A DNA stretch of 54,595 nucleotides, from NCBI GenBank assembly GCA_030656575.1, contig JAUSPO010000010.1:1-54595 (forward strand), in the 5' to 3' direction. Positions 8,218-16,683 of the stretch are shown in pieces. This DNA is from Bacillota bacterium (GTDB lineage: Bacteria > Bacillota > Dethiobacteria > DTU022 > UBA8154). Positions within the stretch are counted from its first letter, which is position 1. Each line of letters begins with the position of its first letter. Below the pieces are notes generated by a model. That model had not been told where the DNA came from, did not search any database, and saw only the letters and a program-made list of their open reading frames with translations. The position numbers and the translations under genes are program-made.

Positions 8218-9204
8218 CTAAAGCAGCTCTCGGAGCAACTCTTCCGAAGTCCTGGCGGATAAATAAGCAAGGGGAATATCAAAAACAGTCTTTGCGCCTA
8301 TTTGTCCTTCACAATTTAAGCGATAGACAGCCCGTGCATACGCTACTAGAATACTGGCAGTAAATTCAGGGTTACTATCCAGATTGATAGAGAACTCCAC
8401 GATATGATTATTTACAGGGTCTTGTCCGGTCTGGCCGCTGCGGATAACAAAGCCTCCATGCGGCATACCGGTATGATTCTTTGCGAATTCTTCTTCTGTA
8501 ATAAATGTAACACTGGTTTCATACTCATTAAAATAATGGGGCATAGATTTAATTTCATGAGAGATTTTCTCTTTATCCGCTTCCGCTTCAGGCACAACAA
8601 AGCACTCCCGAATATGCTTCTCCCCTGTAGTCAACTGGGGAGTTTCACCATTTCTCACTTTTTGCAGCGACTTTTCCACCGGAACGGTATACTGGACAGC
8701 ATTCTTTACTCCATTCACTCTTCTGACAGCATCAGAGTGCCCCTGACTGACGCCCCTGCCCCAGAAAGTATACTCTTTCCCCTGCGGCAAAACTGCCTCC
8801 GCCAACACCCTGTTCATGGAAAACAATCCCGGATCCCAACCTATGCTTATTGCAGCAGTTTTCCCGTTCGCCAAGGCAGATTTATTGACAGCGGCAGAAT
8901 ACTCCAGTATTTTAGCATGGGTATCATAGCTGTCCACGGTGTTAAAGAACATGGAAAAATACGGCCCCTGTACCGGCAGGTCTGTTGCTGAGCCGCCACA
9001 CAAAATTAACACATCAATATCATTAACATACTCACGGGCCTTATCCACATGCAAAACTTTCACACTTTTGTCATTGGTTTTAAGAGAATCCGGATTACGC
9101 CTGGTAAAAACTGCTATGAGCTTCATATCAGGATTTTGACAAATCGACGCTTCAACACCACGACCCAAATTTCCATAACCAACAATGCCCACTCTAATAG
9201 TCAT
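8218..9204 (-). CDS. ddh: meso-Diaminopimelate D-dehydrogenase
   Basis: 328 residues, the usual family length. The N-terminus has the Rossmann signature G9-Y-G11-N-L-G14 for NADP(H). The segment AISIGWDPGLFSMNRV and the stretch GRGVSQGHSDAVRRV are diagnostic of DapDH. It catalyses reversible reductive amination of tetrahydrodipicolinate straight to meso-diaminopimelate, bypassing four steps of lysine and cell-wall precursor synthesis. The start is ATG at 9204 because GGAGG sits 6 bases upstream; an in-frame TTG at 9216 lies ahead of that site. It stands alone between a short repeat and the CPBP promoter. Confidence 0.93.
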   Translation of the reverse strand: MTIRVGIVGYGNLGRGVEASICQNPDMKLIAVFTRRNPDSLKTNDKSVKVLHVDKAREYVNDIDVLILCGGSATDLPVQGPYFSMFFNTVDSYDTHAKILEYSAAVNKSALANGKTAAISIGWDPGLFSMNRVLAEAVLPQGKEYTFWGRGVSQGHSDAVRRVNGVKNAVQYTVPVEKSLQKVRNGETPQLTTGEKHIRECFVVPEAEADKEKISHEIKSMPHYFNEYETSVTFITEEEFAKNHTGMPHGGFVIRSGQTGQDPVNNHIVEFSINLDSNPEFTASILVAYARAVYRLNCEGQIGAKTVFDIPLAYLSARTSEELLRELL

Positions 9205-9228
9205 TTTATCCTCCAATCAAAGATCGCA

Positions 9229-9246
9229 GGGACGGTCCTATTGATC
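9229..9246 (+). repeat. GGGACGG-core repeat, GATC-stem type, copy 1
   Basis: GGGACGGTCCTATTGATC is bounded by GATC at 9222-9225 and at 9243-9246, so it can form a short hairpin. The same centre recurs at 21498-21515 and inverted at 22037-22056. The rest of 9247-9404 shows no gene or clear signal. Confidence 0.65.
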
Positions 9247-9404
9247 TCACCTGTGTCTTAATTACCAACCCGATCATATCCCCAAAACTCGTACACCGGT
9301 TAAGTGATACCTTTTTGGTGATATTTATAAATTGCCGAGAAAGTATTTCCACAAACGATATTACCAGATATTTTGAAACAATACAAAAGCAAATCACTCA
9401 TTCA

Positions 9405-10646
9405 TCATAAGTCAAAAGGCAGCGAAGGCTCCTTCGCTTCTATTTTTTTATAAGTGATTCTCCGCCATACCCATTCCATGGGGCCAAAGCTATAGCGCTT
9501 CAACCAATAATTACTGAATAGAACCTGCAGGATATAAATGCCCAGCGTTAGGAGCAGCACCTGCAAAAGGCTGACCTTTCCCATGTAACCCAAGCCAAAG
9601 CCATAAAAGATCGAGACACAGATAAACGACTGCAACAGGTAATTGGTCAGGGCCATCCTGCCCATATTAGCCAGTGGGGTGAGAAGGTTATGGGAGACTC
9701 TTTGCGATACCAGGAGTAGTAGCAGTGAAGAAATGTAGAAAAAGCTGAGCAAAATCGCAGAGATATGTTTGCTCACCTCCAGCAGGATTATTGTGAGAGC
9801 CGGTCCCGGCAGCAATATTTCCAATTCGATACAGACGTAAAAAACAGTCAGCAAAAAACCGGTCAGGCCCGATACGGTCCACACTTTCCTGATAAAGGTA
9901 AGGTTGTCTTCTATGTCACGAAACACGTTTCGCCTGCCCGCATAAAAACCGGCCAGGAACAATACCAGCACAAAAGGAACTGTATAGAGAAGACTGATTG
10001 CCATGTTGGGCAGTTCATAAAATAACCTGAAACGGGTAATTTCAAAGAAGGTGCCAAAGGCATAAGTATCAAACGCCATCTTGCCCATGAGCCACTGCTG
10101 TTGCAATAGTTCTTCTCCCATCATATTTTGAGCCCAGAATTCTATCCATGCCGCCAATGTAATCATAACCGTTGATAACACAAAAAAGAATACCATCCAG
10201 CGCTGCAGGCTTTGCAGGCTCTTATTGCGCAGCCACAGAAGCACCAAGCCAGCCAGGGCATACGTATGCAGGATATCCCCGTTCCAGATAAAAACCAGGT
10301 GTAAAAGACCAAAAAGAAAAAGGGATAACAACCTGCGAAGGTAAAGAGGAACGATAGAAAGACCCTTCTCCCCGGCCCTTGCCATAAAAAGAAAAAAGCC
10401 CAATCCAAAAAGAAAGGATAAGACTGAGATAAACTTCCCGCTGATAAAAATCTGTATGATTAAAGAGATCCACTGGTCAGTAACATCTGCGTAATCCAGC
10501 ATACGCCTGGGATAATCAAAAAGCGTTGTTCTGAAGAGGGTCATATTTACCAGCAGCACACCAAACAGCGAAAATCCCCTTAAAAAATCCAAAACACGAA
10601 TCCGTTCTCCAACACCTGTGGGTTGAATGGAAACCATTTCTTTCAT
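9405..10646 (-). CDS. DUF418 multi-pass membrane protein
   Basis: 413 residues with about nine or ten hydrophobic segments. It opens with ERIRVLDFLRGFSLFGVLLVNM, the conserved first helix of the DUF418/DUF1624-like family. The C-terminal third contains GRMALTNYLLQS and ends WRRITYKK, which fits the DUF418 domain. The family is widespread in Firmicutes, acyltransferase-like in topology and functionally uncharacterised. AAGGAGGG stands 6 bases before the ATG. No partner gene is evident. Confidence 0.87.
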   Translation of the reverse strand: MKEMVSIQPTGVGERIRVLDFLRGFSLFGVLLVNMTLFRTTLFDYPRRMLDYADVTDQWISLIIQIFISGKFISVLSFLFGLGFFLFMARAGEKGLSIVPLYLRRLLSLFLFGLLHLVFIWNGDILHTYALAGLVLLWLRNKSLQSLQRWMVFFFVLSTVMITLAAWIEFWAQNMMGEELLQQQWLMGKMAFDTYAFGTFFEITRFRLFYELPNMAISLLYTVPFVLVLFLAGFYAGRRNVFRDIEDNLTFIRKVWTVSGLTGFLLTVFYVCIELEILLPGPALTIILLEVSKHISAILLSFFYISSLLLLLVSQRVSHNLLTPLANMGRMALTNYLLQSFICVSIFYGFGLGYMGKVSLLQVLLLTLGIYILQVLFSNYWLKRYSFGPMEWVWRRITYKKIEAKEPSLPFDL

Positions 10647-10674
10647 AGTTTTCCCTCCTTACGGCATCATGCCC

Positions 10675-10760
10675 GCCTTGGAAGCATGGGGACGGGAAGC
10701 ATGGGGACGGTTCTCCTGCTTCCTTCCATGTCGAAGCATGGGGACGGTTCTCCTGCTTCT
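10675..10760 (+). repeat. Clustered GGGGACGG-core hairpin repeats (GAAGCA stems)
   Basis: The motif GAAGCATGGGGACGG occurs three times in 86 bases. Two of the copies continue TTCTCCTGCTTC, so GAAGCA can pair with TGCTTC around the constant centre. The cluster lies between DUF418 and the end of the YajQ gene, where it could act as a transcript-end hairpin. Confidence 0.75.
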
Positions 10761-11252
10761 CTATCTGTAATTAATGAACTGGAGCTCTTGTTTGTAATCC
10801 TGTTCTTTTAAAAAGGCAATTACTAACTGCAGATCATCTCTGTTCTTTCCGGATACACGAACTTGATCATCCATTATTTGAGCCTGTACCTTGATCTTTA
10901 AACCCTTAATATCTTTAACTATTTTCCTGGCTGTTTCCGTTTCAATACCCTGCTTAAGTTTGATAAGTTGGCGAACAGTGCCCCCACTGGCTTCTTCTAT
11001 TTTGCCAAATTCCATATTCCTAATCGGCACCCCCCTTTGCACAATCTTTGTCTCCAAGATGTCGATCACATTTTTCAGCTTAAAATCATCATCAGAAAGA
11101 ATCTTAACGTTGTCTTCTTCCAAACTCACCACAGACACGCTTTTTTTAAAATCAAACCGCTGCCTTATTTCCTTATTTGTTTGATTAATTGCATTGTCCA
11201 CCTCTTGCATATTTACGGTTGAGACAATATCAAAAGATTCAGCCTTAGCCAT
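10761..11252 (-). CDS. YajQ-family nucleotide (cyclic di-GMP) binding protein
   Basis: 163 residues, full family length. It begins MAKAESFDIVSTVNMQEVDNA and carries DFKLKNVIDILETKIVQRGVPIRN, hallmark blocks of YajQ. The fold is two ferredoxin-like domains. Some members bind cyclic di-GMP and alter transcription, others bind tRNA or GTP, so the ligand here is not known. The next gene upstream, csaA, ends 36 bases away on the same strand and the two may form an operon. Confidence 0.95.
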   Translation of the reverse strand: MAKAESFDIVSTVNMQEVDNAINQTNKEIRQRFDFKKSVSVVSLEEDNVKILSDDDFKLKNVIDILETKIVQRGVPIRNMEFGKIEEASGGTVRQLIKLKQGIETETARKIVKDIKGLKIKVQAQIMDDQVRVSGKNRDDLQLVIAFLKEQDYKQELQFINYR

Positions 11253-11288
11253 AATTAATCACTTCCTATCCTTAAATTTGTGTTCCAT

Positions 11289-11621
11289 CTACAAAACTCG
11301 AAGTCCCAAAGGAACTTCCTCCTCAACTGTTAAAAGGGGGACTCTGCCATTCTCCAAAGCAACACCGAGAACAAGTACTTCAGAAATAAAGGGTCCAATT
11401 TGCTTAGGAGGAAAGTTGGTTACAGCAACGACCTGTCTGCCCAGCAGTTCTTCCCTGGAATAGGTTGTTGTTAACTGAGCGCTTGATTTTTTTACCCCCA
11501 TTTTTTCACCAAAGTCAATTTTTAGTTGATACGCCGGTTTTTTTGCTTCTTTAAAGCCTTTAACTTCGATAATTTTACCTACCCTGATCTCTACTTGCAA
11601 AAACTCATCGTAAGAAAGCAT
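11289..11621 (-). CDS. csaA: CsaA, tRNA-binding domain chaperone-like protein
   Basis: 110 residues. The whole protein is one OB-fold tRNA-binding domain (FLQVEIRVGKIIEVKGF, YQLKIDFG, VVAVTNFPPKQIGPFISEVLVLG), as in Bacillus CsaA. That protein binds tRNA and has reported chaperone activity for exported proteins. The start at 11621 is set by AAGGGGTG upstream; an in-frame ATG at 11675 would add 18 unrelated residues. YajQ follows on the same strand. Confidence 0.93.
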   Translation of the reverse strand: MLSYDEFLQVEIRVGKIIEVKGFKEAKKPAYQLKIDFGEKMGVKKSSAQLTTTYSREELLGRQVVAVTNFPPKQIGPFISEVLVLGVALENGRVPLLTVEEEVPLGLRVL

Positions 11622-11898
11622 TTGTTCACCCCTTCCTGGAGTTATTCTAATAAGGAGTGGAGATCGCATGTGCAATGAAATATTTTATCATTTAAATTAT
11701 TATTTCTTTTGTTTTTTTGAGATAGTTCAACAAAGTAGGTGCGCTATCCTGCCAATTTAAAAAATGAGTAGCCTGGATACTGAAGATTGATCTATAATAT
11801 ATATGCTGAATTATTAGCCGACCATCTGCTTTTTGAATAGGCTCTGGTCAAATAAGGAACTCTTATAATAAGTATAATTACAAAAACAGGTGATAATA

Positions 11899-12278
11899 AT
11901 GAGTTACAAAAAGGCAACGGCTTACTTTGCCATTATTATGGGCGTGGCCATGATTGGAATGTGGATTATCTTTTTTGTCGTCGGAGCGTGCCGGAAATAG
12001 AAACTAAACCAATTGAATTAGCTCTGCACCTCTTGGCGGAGCTTATTACTGCCGTTCTGCTGATTATCAGCGGGATCAACCTGCTCTCTGCAAAAAAATG
12101 AGGTTTCCAGATCTATCTGGTAGCTGTTGGCATGTTGTTCTATACCATGATTATGAGCCCGGGGTATTTTCTACAGCAGGGTGAACCCGCATTAGGCGTT
12201 ATGTTTGCAGTATTTATTATACTGGCCCTGTTCCTCACGGTCAAATTACTGGCCGAGATTATAGATACAAGGAAATAA
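11899..12278 (+). pseudogene. Small multi-pass membrane protein, disrupted
   Basis: The intact ancestor would be about 125 residues with four hydrophobic segments. The first frame gives MSYKKATAYFAIIMGVAMIG and stops at 11998-12000 after a frameshift near 11990. The next frame gives ELALHLLAELITAVLLIISG and ends in an in-frame TGA after SAKK. The same frame continues with GFQIYLVAVGMLFYTMIMS to a final TAA at 12276. The TGA is most simply a Trp codon (TGG) mutated by one base. With two lesions this is a decaying gene. I do not recognise the family. Confidence 0.6.
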
Positions 12279-12483
12279 AAAAAGATGAAAATTTCAACTT
12301 CTATATTTTTACAGCTGTCTCCTTAGGCTGTCAATCTATATATGCCGTATTCAGTTCAAACTCATTCTACTGTTTTGGGAAAAACTGAATTGCCAGCCTG
12401 GTTAGAATCATACTGCTCAAAAAACCAAACTTAAAATCTGAAATTTGTTCATCTATTTTACTCCTTTTTTAACTATTTCGAAG

Positions 12484-12510
12484 GTTGTCAACAACCCCGT
12501 CCCCCTGACA
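12484..12510 (-). repeat. GGGGACGG-core repeat, TGTCA-stem type, inverted copy
   Basis: The reverse strand reads TGTCAGGGGGACGGGGTTGT followed by TGACAAC. It is nearly identical to the copy at 20680-20706 and shares its core with that at 3385-3408. TGTCA can pair with TGACA around the centre. Confidence 0.7.
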
Positions 12511-12565
12511 TTCTTGTATAATCAACGTGTATTTGAATTCGCTATTGTATAGACTATTCCTCTTT

Positions 12566-12724
12566 CTAAAGGGTTGCCTTTGCCACGAACATCTTTGAGA
12601 GGTGCCCGTTTAAGAGGGCATTGTTAACCTCGGCTACAAGACGCCTGCGTTCCTGGCCGTGCACCTTTTCTACCAGCGTTTTTCCGAAATGGCTATGTAA
12701 GGACAACCAGGGCGCAAGCAACTT
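12566..12724 (-). pseudogene. C-terminal coding scrap next to the fumarase genes
   Basis: An open frame of 52 codons, from just after a TGA to a TAG at 12566, reads SHFGKTLVEKVHGQERRRLV and then EVNNALLNGHLSKMFVAKATL. The composition looks protein-like (charged helix pattern) but there is no start codon with a ribosome binding site and no family I recognise. It is probably the tail of a deleted gene. Confidence 0.3.
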
Positions 12725-12739
12725 TCACCTATCGCCTAA

Positions 12740-13294
12740 TCACTTAACGACATACTGCCGGCGGCCTTCCTCGTAAAGATCATTACCATATGCATCGTTG
12801 ATCACAGTAGCTGGGAAGTCTTCCACTACCAGGCAGCGGATCGCCTCCGGGCCAAGTTCGGGGTAGGCTACAATTTCCGCTTCCTTGATTGTTTTGGCTA
12901 GCAAAGCGCCGGCACCGCCCGTAGCTGCCAGGTATATGCCCTTGTAGTCCTGGAAGGCCTGGACAGTGGCAGCGCTGCGGCTGCCCTTGCCAATTACCGC
13001 CTTAATTCCATTTTCCAAAATTTTAGGGGTGTAGGAATCCATGCGGCCGCTGGTGGTGGGACCGGCGGAGCCGATGACCTGGCCCGGTTTGGCCGGGGTG
13101 GGTCCCACATAGTAGATGAACTGTCCTTTAAGGTCAAATGGCAGGGCTTCCTTTTTTTCAAGTAATTCCACTAGCTTTTTATGGGCCGCGTCGCGGGCTG
13201 CATAGATAACACCGGAAATAAGGACATTGTCGCCGGCCTTGAGGCCCATAACATCAGCGTCGGTTAACGGGGCCCTGATCCTTTTTGCTTCCAT
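12740..13294 (-). CDS. Class I fumarate hydratase, beta subunit (Fe-S hydro-lyase)
   Basis: 184 residues, the C-terminal half of FumA-type fumarases found as a separate subunit in anaerobes. It has LKAGDNVLISGVIYAARDAAHK, GPTPAKPGQVIGSAGPTT with the SGRMD motif, and a late AVIGKGSRS. With the alpha subunit it hydrates fumarate to malate, or runs the reverse in fermentative or syntrophic metabolism. It starts 12 bases after the alpha stop with AGGAGGT upstream. L-tartrate dehydratase beta is the alternative reading of the same fold. Confidence 0.93.
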   Translation of the reverse strand: MEAKRIRAPLTDADVMGLKAGDNVLISGVIYAARDAAHKKLVELLEKKEALPFDLKGQFIYYVGPTPAKPGQVIGSAGPTTSGRMDSYTPKILENGIKAVIGKGSRSAATVQAFQDYKGIYLAATGGAGALLAKTIKEAEIVAYPELGPEAIRCLVVEDFPATVINDAYGNDLYEEGRRQYVVK

Positions 13295-13306
13295 ATTGTA
13301 ACCTCC

Positions 13307-14149
13307 TTAAATCACCCGTTCGGCATGGCGGCTGGCATGACAGTTGATGTTGACAGCCGCAGGCATGCTGGCGATATGACAGGGATATGATTCAATGTGT
13401 ACGGCCAGGGCGGTAAATCTTCCGCCAAAACCCTGTGGACCGACACCTGTTTTGTTGATCTGCTCGAGCATCTCTTTTTCAAGATCGGCGTAAAACGGAT
13501 CTCTATTGGGCTGTCCGAGGGGGCGCAGCAGCGCCTTTTTAGCCAGGTAGGCCACCTTTTCAAAGTTGCCGCCGAAGCCAACGCCCACGACCACCGGCGG
13601 ACAGGGATTGGAGCCGGCCCTGCTCACCGTCTCAACCACAAAATCAACAAGGCCCTTACTCCCCTGAGAGGGGGTGAGCATTTTCAAGGCGCTCATGTTT
13701 TCACTGCCACCGCCCTTGGGAGCGAGGGTAATTTTTATTTGATCGCCGGGAACAATTTGCAGGTGCACTACAGCAGGGGTATTGTCGCCGCTGTTTATCC
13801 GCTGCAGAGGGTCTTTGACGATGGATTTGCGCAGGTAGCCTTCCGTGTAGCCGCGGCGAACTCCTGCGTTAAGGGCTTCGTTAAAATCGCCACCTACCAG
13901 GCGTACATTCTGGCCCAGTTCCACAAAGAGAACGGCAGTACCCGTATCCTGGCACATGGGTACCTCCTCTTCCCTGGCTATACGGGCATTTTCCAGCAGT
14001 TGTTTAAATACTTCCCGGCCCACAGGGGAAACTTCTTCGGCCAGCCCTTTTTTAAAAGCTCCAATTACATCTTCACCAAGATAATAGTTGGCTTCTTTGC
14101 AAATCTCTGCCACGGTAGCGCTTACCACTGCCATATCAATTTCCCGCAT
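13307..14149 (-). CDS. Class I fumarate hydratase, alpha subunit
   Basis: 280 residues. Three cysteines fit the [4Fe-4S] ligands of class I fumarases: C66 in VPMCQDTG, C183 in SNPCPPVVVG and C270 in NINCHASRH. Other family blocks are KGGGSENMSALKML and GGNFEKVAYLAKKALLRP. The enzyme is oxygen-sensitive, consistent with an anaerobe. It is the first gene of the two-gene operon. L-tartrate dehydratase cannot be excluded from sequence alone, but the split size and context favour fumarase. Confidence 0.93.
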   Translation of the reverse strand: MREIDMAVVSATVAEICKEANYYLGEDVIGAFKKGLAEEVSPVGREVFKQLLENARIAREEEVPMCQDTGTAVLFVELGQNVRLVGGDFNEALNAGVRRGYTEGYLRKSIVKDPLQRINSGDNTPAVVHLQIVPGDQIKITLAPKGGGSENMSALKMLTPSQGSKGLVDFVVETVSRAGSNPCPPVVVGVGFGGNFEKVAYLAKKALLRPLGQPNRDPFYADLEKEMLEQINKTGVGPQGFGGRFTALAVHIESYPCHIASMPAAVNINCHASRHAERVI

Positions 14150-14176
14150 CTTCCCACCTCCGGCATAAATTGATTA

Positions 14177-14506
14177 TTATATTACAATTCTATCACATTT
14201 TTCTAGAAATCTTGCTTCTTGCTCCTTAGACTTACCGCTAGTAATAGGAACCAAACAGGGAAACAACGCTGATAACAATAACACCACTGCAGCTACTAAA
14301 ATTGAAAATCCCAACCAGCTGGAAACTATGGGAAATACCGAAGTTATGAATAGATAATCTTGATTAATGCTCCACAAGAGAACTGACACTAAAATAACAA
14401 ATAAACTACCTTGCCCTATACGCAGGAGGCGGGATTGGATGTGTCGGACTGTCGGCCGGTGTTCTTTGTATATTGGCTGATGTGGATGCTCATTTCCGCC
14501 AAAATA
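14177..14506 (-). CDS. Possible small membrane protein, two helices
   Basis: 109 residues from an ATG at 14506. A basic N-terminal part (HRPTVRHIQSRLLRIG) leads into two hydrophobic segments, GSLFVILVSVLLW and FPIVSSWLGFSILVAAVVLLLSALF, and a charged tail. It is divergent from the TetR-like gene whose TTG start is 33 bases away, a usual arrangement for a regulator and its target. There is no clear ribosome binding site and I do not recognise the family, so the call is tentative. Confidence 0.35.
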   Translation of the reverse strand, partial: YFGGNEHPHQPIYKEHRPTVRHIQSRLLRIGQGSLFVILVSVLLWSINQDYLFITSVFPIVSSWLGFSILVAAVVLLLSALFPCLVPITSGKSKEQEARFLEKCDRIVI

Positions 14507-14538
14507 CATTATTATGCGATATAAAGGATGGAGATATT

Positions 14539-14885
14539 TTGAAACAACCAAGTGTTTATTCGCAATCACAGATTTTTGATGCCACCTTTGAGCTGATCCG
14601 GGAACAAGGTTGGAGCGGGATTTCCACACGGGCTATCGCCAAAAAGCTTGGATCGTCAACGATGCCGATCTACTCCCACGTACGCTCCGTGGAGGAGCTG
14701 GAAAAGGAACTGCTTACAAGATCCCGCAGCCTCCTAAAAGACTTTCAAGAACGGCCCTACACTGAGCATGCCCTCTTGAACCTGGCATTCGGATATGTTG
14801 CCTTCGCCCGGGATGAAAAACACCTGTTCCGCTTTCTCTACCTGGAGAGGCCAAATAAAGTTGATTTGGAGGATGTGTCGGGTGC
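14539..14885 (+). pseudogene. TetR-family regulator, C-terminus lost
   Basis: From a TTG at 14539 (GGAG upstream), about 115 residues are TetR-like. QIFDATFELIREQGWSGIST followed by RAIAKKLGSSTMPIYSHV is the complete N-terminal helix-turn-helix, and the ligand-binding domain begins with ALLNLAFGYVAFARDE. After about 14885 the frame runs antisense through the ABC permease gene, so the last 70 residues or so of the open frame are artefact. A deletion has joined this gene tail-to-tail with the permease. Confidence 0.75.
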
Positions 14886-15239
14886 TGCATTCATTAGTCT
14901 TGTCGTGAAAGGGAACAGCGGCAGATGGAAAACCAAACCTGCAATGCCGAGAAAAAAAGCTCCGATAAACATGTATACGAATACGGAAACATACTTGGCC
15001 AGCACAATGCGGCTCCTTAGTACAGGTAAACTATTCAACAAAATGTCACTCTTATTTTTTTCATCTTCCATATTGCCGGTGATTAGAAAAAAATAAACAG
15101 AAATAATCATCCCCATGACGTAAATCATATTAACAAAAGCAGGATTGTTGAAAATAACAAACATAAAAAGACTATAAAAGAAAACAAATATAAAGCTTTT
15201 TTTCTGTATCAGCAGGTCTTTTTTAATCAGGTTGATCAT
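14886..15239 (-). pseudogene. ABC-2 type permease, C-terminus lost
   Basis: About 115 authentic residues: a basic start, then hydrophobic segments FIFVFFYSLFMFVIF and IYVMGMIISVYFFLITG, followed by NMEDEKNKSDILLNSLPVLRSRIV, the typical ABC2_membrane_5 (YtrC/D-like) N-terminal half. Members are usually over 200 residues with six helices. Here the protein stops being permease-like near 14890-14910, where it meets the TetR remnant. ATGA overlap with the upstream ATPase gene shows the original coupling. The transporter is therefore probably non-functional. Confidence 0.75.
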
Positions 15240-16099
15240 TTCTCTGCCCCCTTTACCGTATAGAGCATGATATCTTCCAGTGTAGCCTTTTCCACAACCG
15301 CCTGCTCTTGAAAACTCTTGCGCGCCGTGGTGAGATCACGGGTCAGCGCCTCAAAACCAAAGGATGTTTCCCGGATGCCCACAAACTCCTTGCGAATATC
15401 CCCGTCCAACAGTTCCCTGCTTCCCTTCACCAGGCCGTAGCTTTCTAGGATGCTCTCCCGCTCGTCACTGAAGACAATGGCTCCCTTATGAATAAAGGTA
15501 ATGTAGTCGGCAACCCGATCCAGATCGCTGGTAATATGGGTGGAGAAAAGGATACTTTTTTGCTCATCCTGGAGCAGATCCCGGAGGATATCCAGGATTT
15601 CCCTGCGAAATACAGGATCCAGTCCTGAGGTGGGCTCATCCATGATCACCAATGAAGCACCATGGGAGAGAGCCATTGCCAGAGAAAATTTCGTTTTCAT
15701 ACCCCTGGAATAATTCTTTAATTTTTTCTGCCGCGGCAGCTCAAAACGATCCAAAAAGCGGTGAAAGACTTCGTTGTCCCACTTCCGATAAAAGGGAGCA
15801 ATAATTCCCCGGATTTCGCCCGGCGTCAACTCCTCGTAGTAGTGGTTTTCATCGTAAACGAAGCCGATCTCCTGTTTGATTTCCTGCTCATCAGTTTCGT
15901 TGTCCCGACCAAATACCCTGACCTTTCCCCCATCTTTTTTCACCAGGTTCATAATCAGCTTGATTGTGGTGCTTTTCCCCGCACCGTTGGGGCCAATAAA
16001 TCCCATAATATAGCCCCGGGGCAGTGAAAATGAGATATCTTGTAATCTAAAGCCCGGATACTCTTTGCGCAGGTTTATTACATCCAGTATCTTTTCCAT
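15236..16099 (-). CDS. ABC transporter ATP-binding protein (YtrB-like)
   Basis: 287 residues. Walker A is GPNGAGKST (36-44), the signature motif is the variant NYSRGMK, and Walker B is LVIMDEPTSGLDP. The C-terminal 70 residues are a family-specific extension. This layout matches the YtrB group that works with GntR-type YtrA regulators in cell-envelope stress and antibiotic response. The gene is intact, but its permease partner is cut, so its product may have no membrane half. It starts 3 bases after gntR. Confidence 0.9.
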   Translation of the reverse strand: MEKILDVINLRKEYPGFRLQDISFSLPRGYIMGFIGPNGAGKSTTIKLIMNLVKKDGGKVRVFGRDNETDEQEIKQEIGFVYDENHYYEELTPGEIRGIIAPFYRKWDNEVFHRFLDRFELPRQKKLKNYSRGMKTKFSLAMALSHGASLVIMDEPTSGLDPVFRREILDILRDLLQDEQKSILFSTHITSDLDRVADYITFIHKGAIVFSDERESILESYGLVKGSRELLDGDIRKEFVGIRETSFGFEALTRDLTTARKSFQEQAVVEKATLEDIMLYTVKGAEK

Positions 16100-16102
16100 T
16101 GA

Positions 16103-16477
16103 TTAATCCTCCTCGTAAAGCAGCGTCATCATTTCAATAAGCTCTGCCAACCCGATATCCAGCACCCTGCTTTCTGATACTACTTCTGCAAGCTTTTCTT
16201 CAATAAATTTGAGACGTTTTTCCTTCAACAATTCACTGCTCTGGCCGGCCACGAAGGATCCTTTCCCCGTGACAGACTCAATAAATCCCTCTTTTTCCAG
16301 CTCTTCATAAGCACGCTTGGTGGTAATTACGCTGATCTGCAGTTCTTTTGCCAGGATGCGGATGGAAGGAAGCAGTTCTCCCGGAAGCAGTTCACCCCGC
16401 AAAATGCTGTTCTTGATCTGCTTGGCGATCTGTTCGTAGAGAGGCTCCGGCGATGCATTGGAAATGATAATGTTCAT
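16103..16477 (-). CDS. GntR-family regulator, YtrA subfamily
   Basis: 124 residues. A winged helix occupies about 8-75 (PLYEQIAKQIKNSILRGELL, then LPSIRILAKELQISVITTKRAYEELEKEGFIES). The C-terminal part is a short helical dimerisation tail with no ligand domain, the YtrA type. Such repressors control their own ABC operon and are relieved by cell-wall-active compounds. An inverted repeat at 16522-16540, 45 bases upstream, is the likely operator. Confidence 0.92.
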   Translation of the reverse strand: MNIIISNASPEPLYEQIAKQIKNSILRGELLPGELLPSIRILAKELQISVITTKRAYEELEKEGFIESVTGKGSFVAGQSSELLKEKRLKFIEEKLAEVVSESRVLDIGLAELIEMMTLLYEED

Positions 16478-16521
16478 AGCACCATCCCTTTACTCAAAAA
16501 ATAGTGTATAGTGTTCATATA

Positions 16522-16540
16522 GTATATATTAATTATATAC
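16522..16540. promoter_or_regulatory. Likely GntR operator
   Basis: GTATATA, five bases, TATATAC: a perfect 7-bp inverted repeat upstream of gntR in the divergent intergenic region. YtrA-type repressors bind such AT-rich palindromes at their own promoters. The assignment is from position and symmetry only. Confidence 0.5.
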
Positions 16541-16683
16541 AATATGCCCGGCTGTGTCAACTATCTTTTTAGACGGTCAAAGAAAAAGGCCTAAACAGAA
16601 TAATTTTTTTAGAGAAAAGGAAATGTTAAATTTTTATGGAAATACCTTCTTAAACAGGAAAAAATAATTTCCGGTGGCGAAAA

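Larger units (their letters stand above)
12279..12739. other. Gene-poor stretch with one repeat and one coding remnant
   Basis: 461 bases without an intact gene. It contains the inverted GGGGACGG-type repeat at 12484-12510 and a 52-codon coding scrap at 12566-12724 on the reverse strand. The segment 12279-12483 is AT-rich and shows nothing I can name. Confidence 0.5.

Noticed and set aside
11899-12278. In-frame TGA as a selenocysteine codon
   Set aside because: A frameshift lies upstream in the same gene, the local residue fits Trp, and no selenocysteine insertion hairpin is evident right after the TGA.
13397-14173. 258-codon forward-strand open frame
   Set aside because: It is the mirror of the fumarase alpha gene, which has clear catalytic cysteines on the other strand.
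14473-15096. 207-residue intact TetR regulator
   Set aside because: The last 70 residues are antisense to the ABC permease gene, and the first 22 lie before the ribosome binding site of the TTG at 14539.
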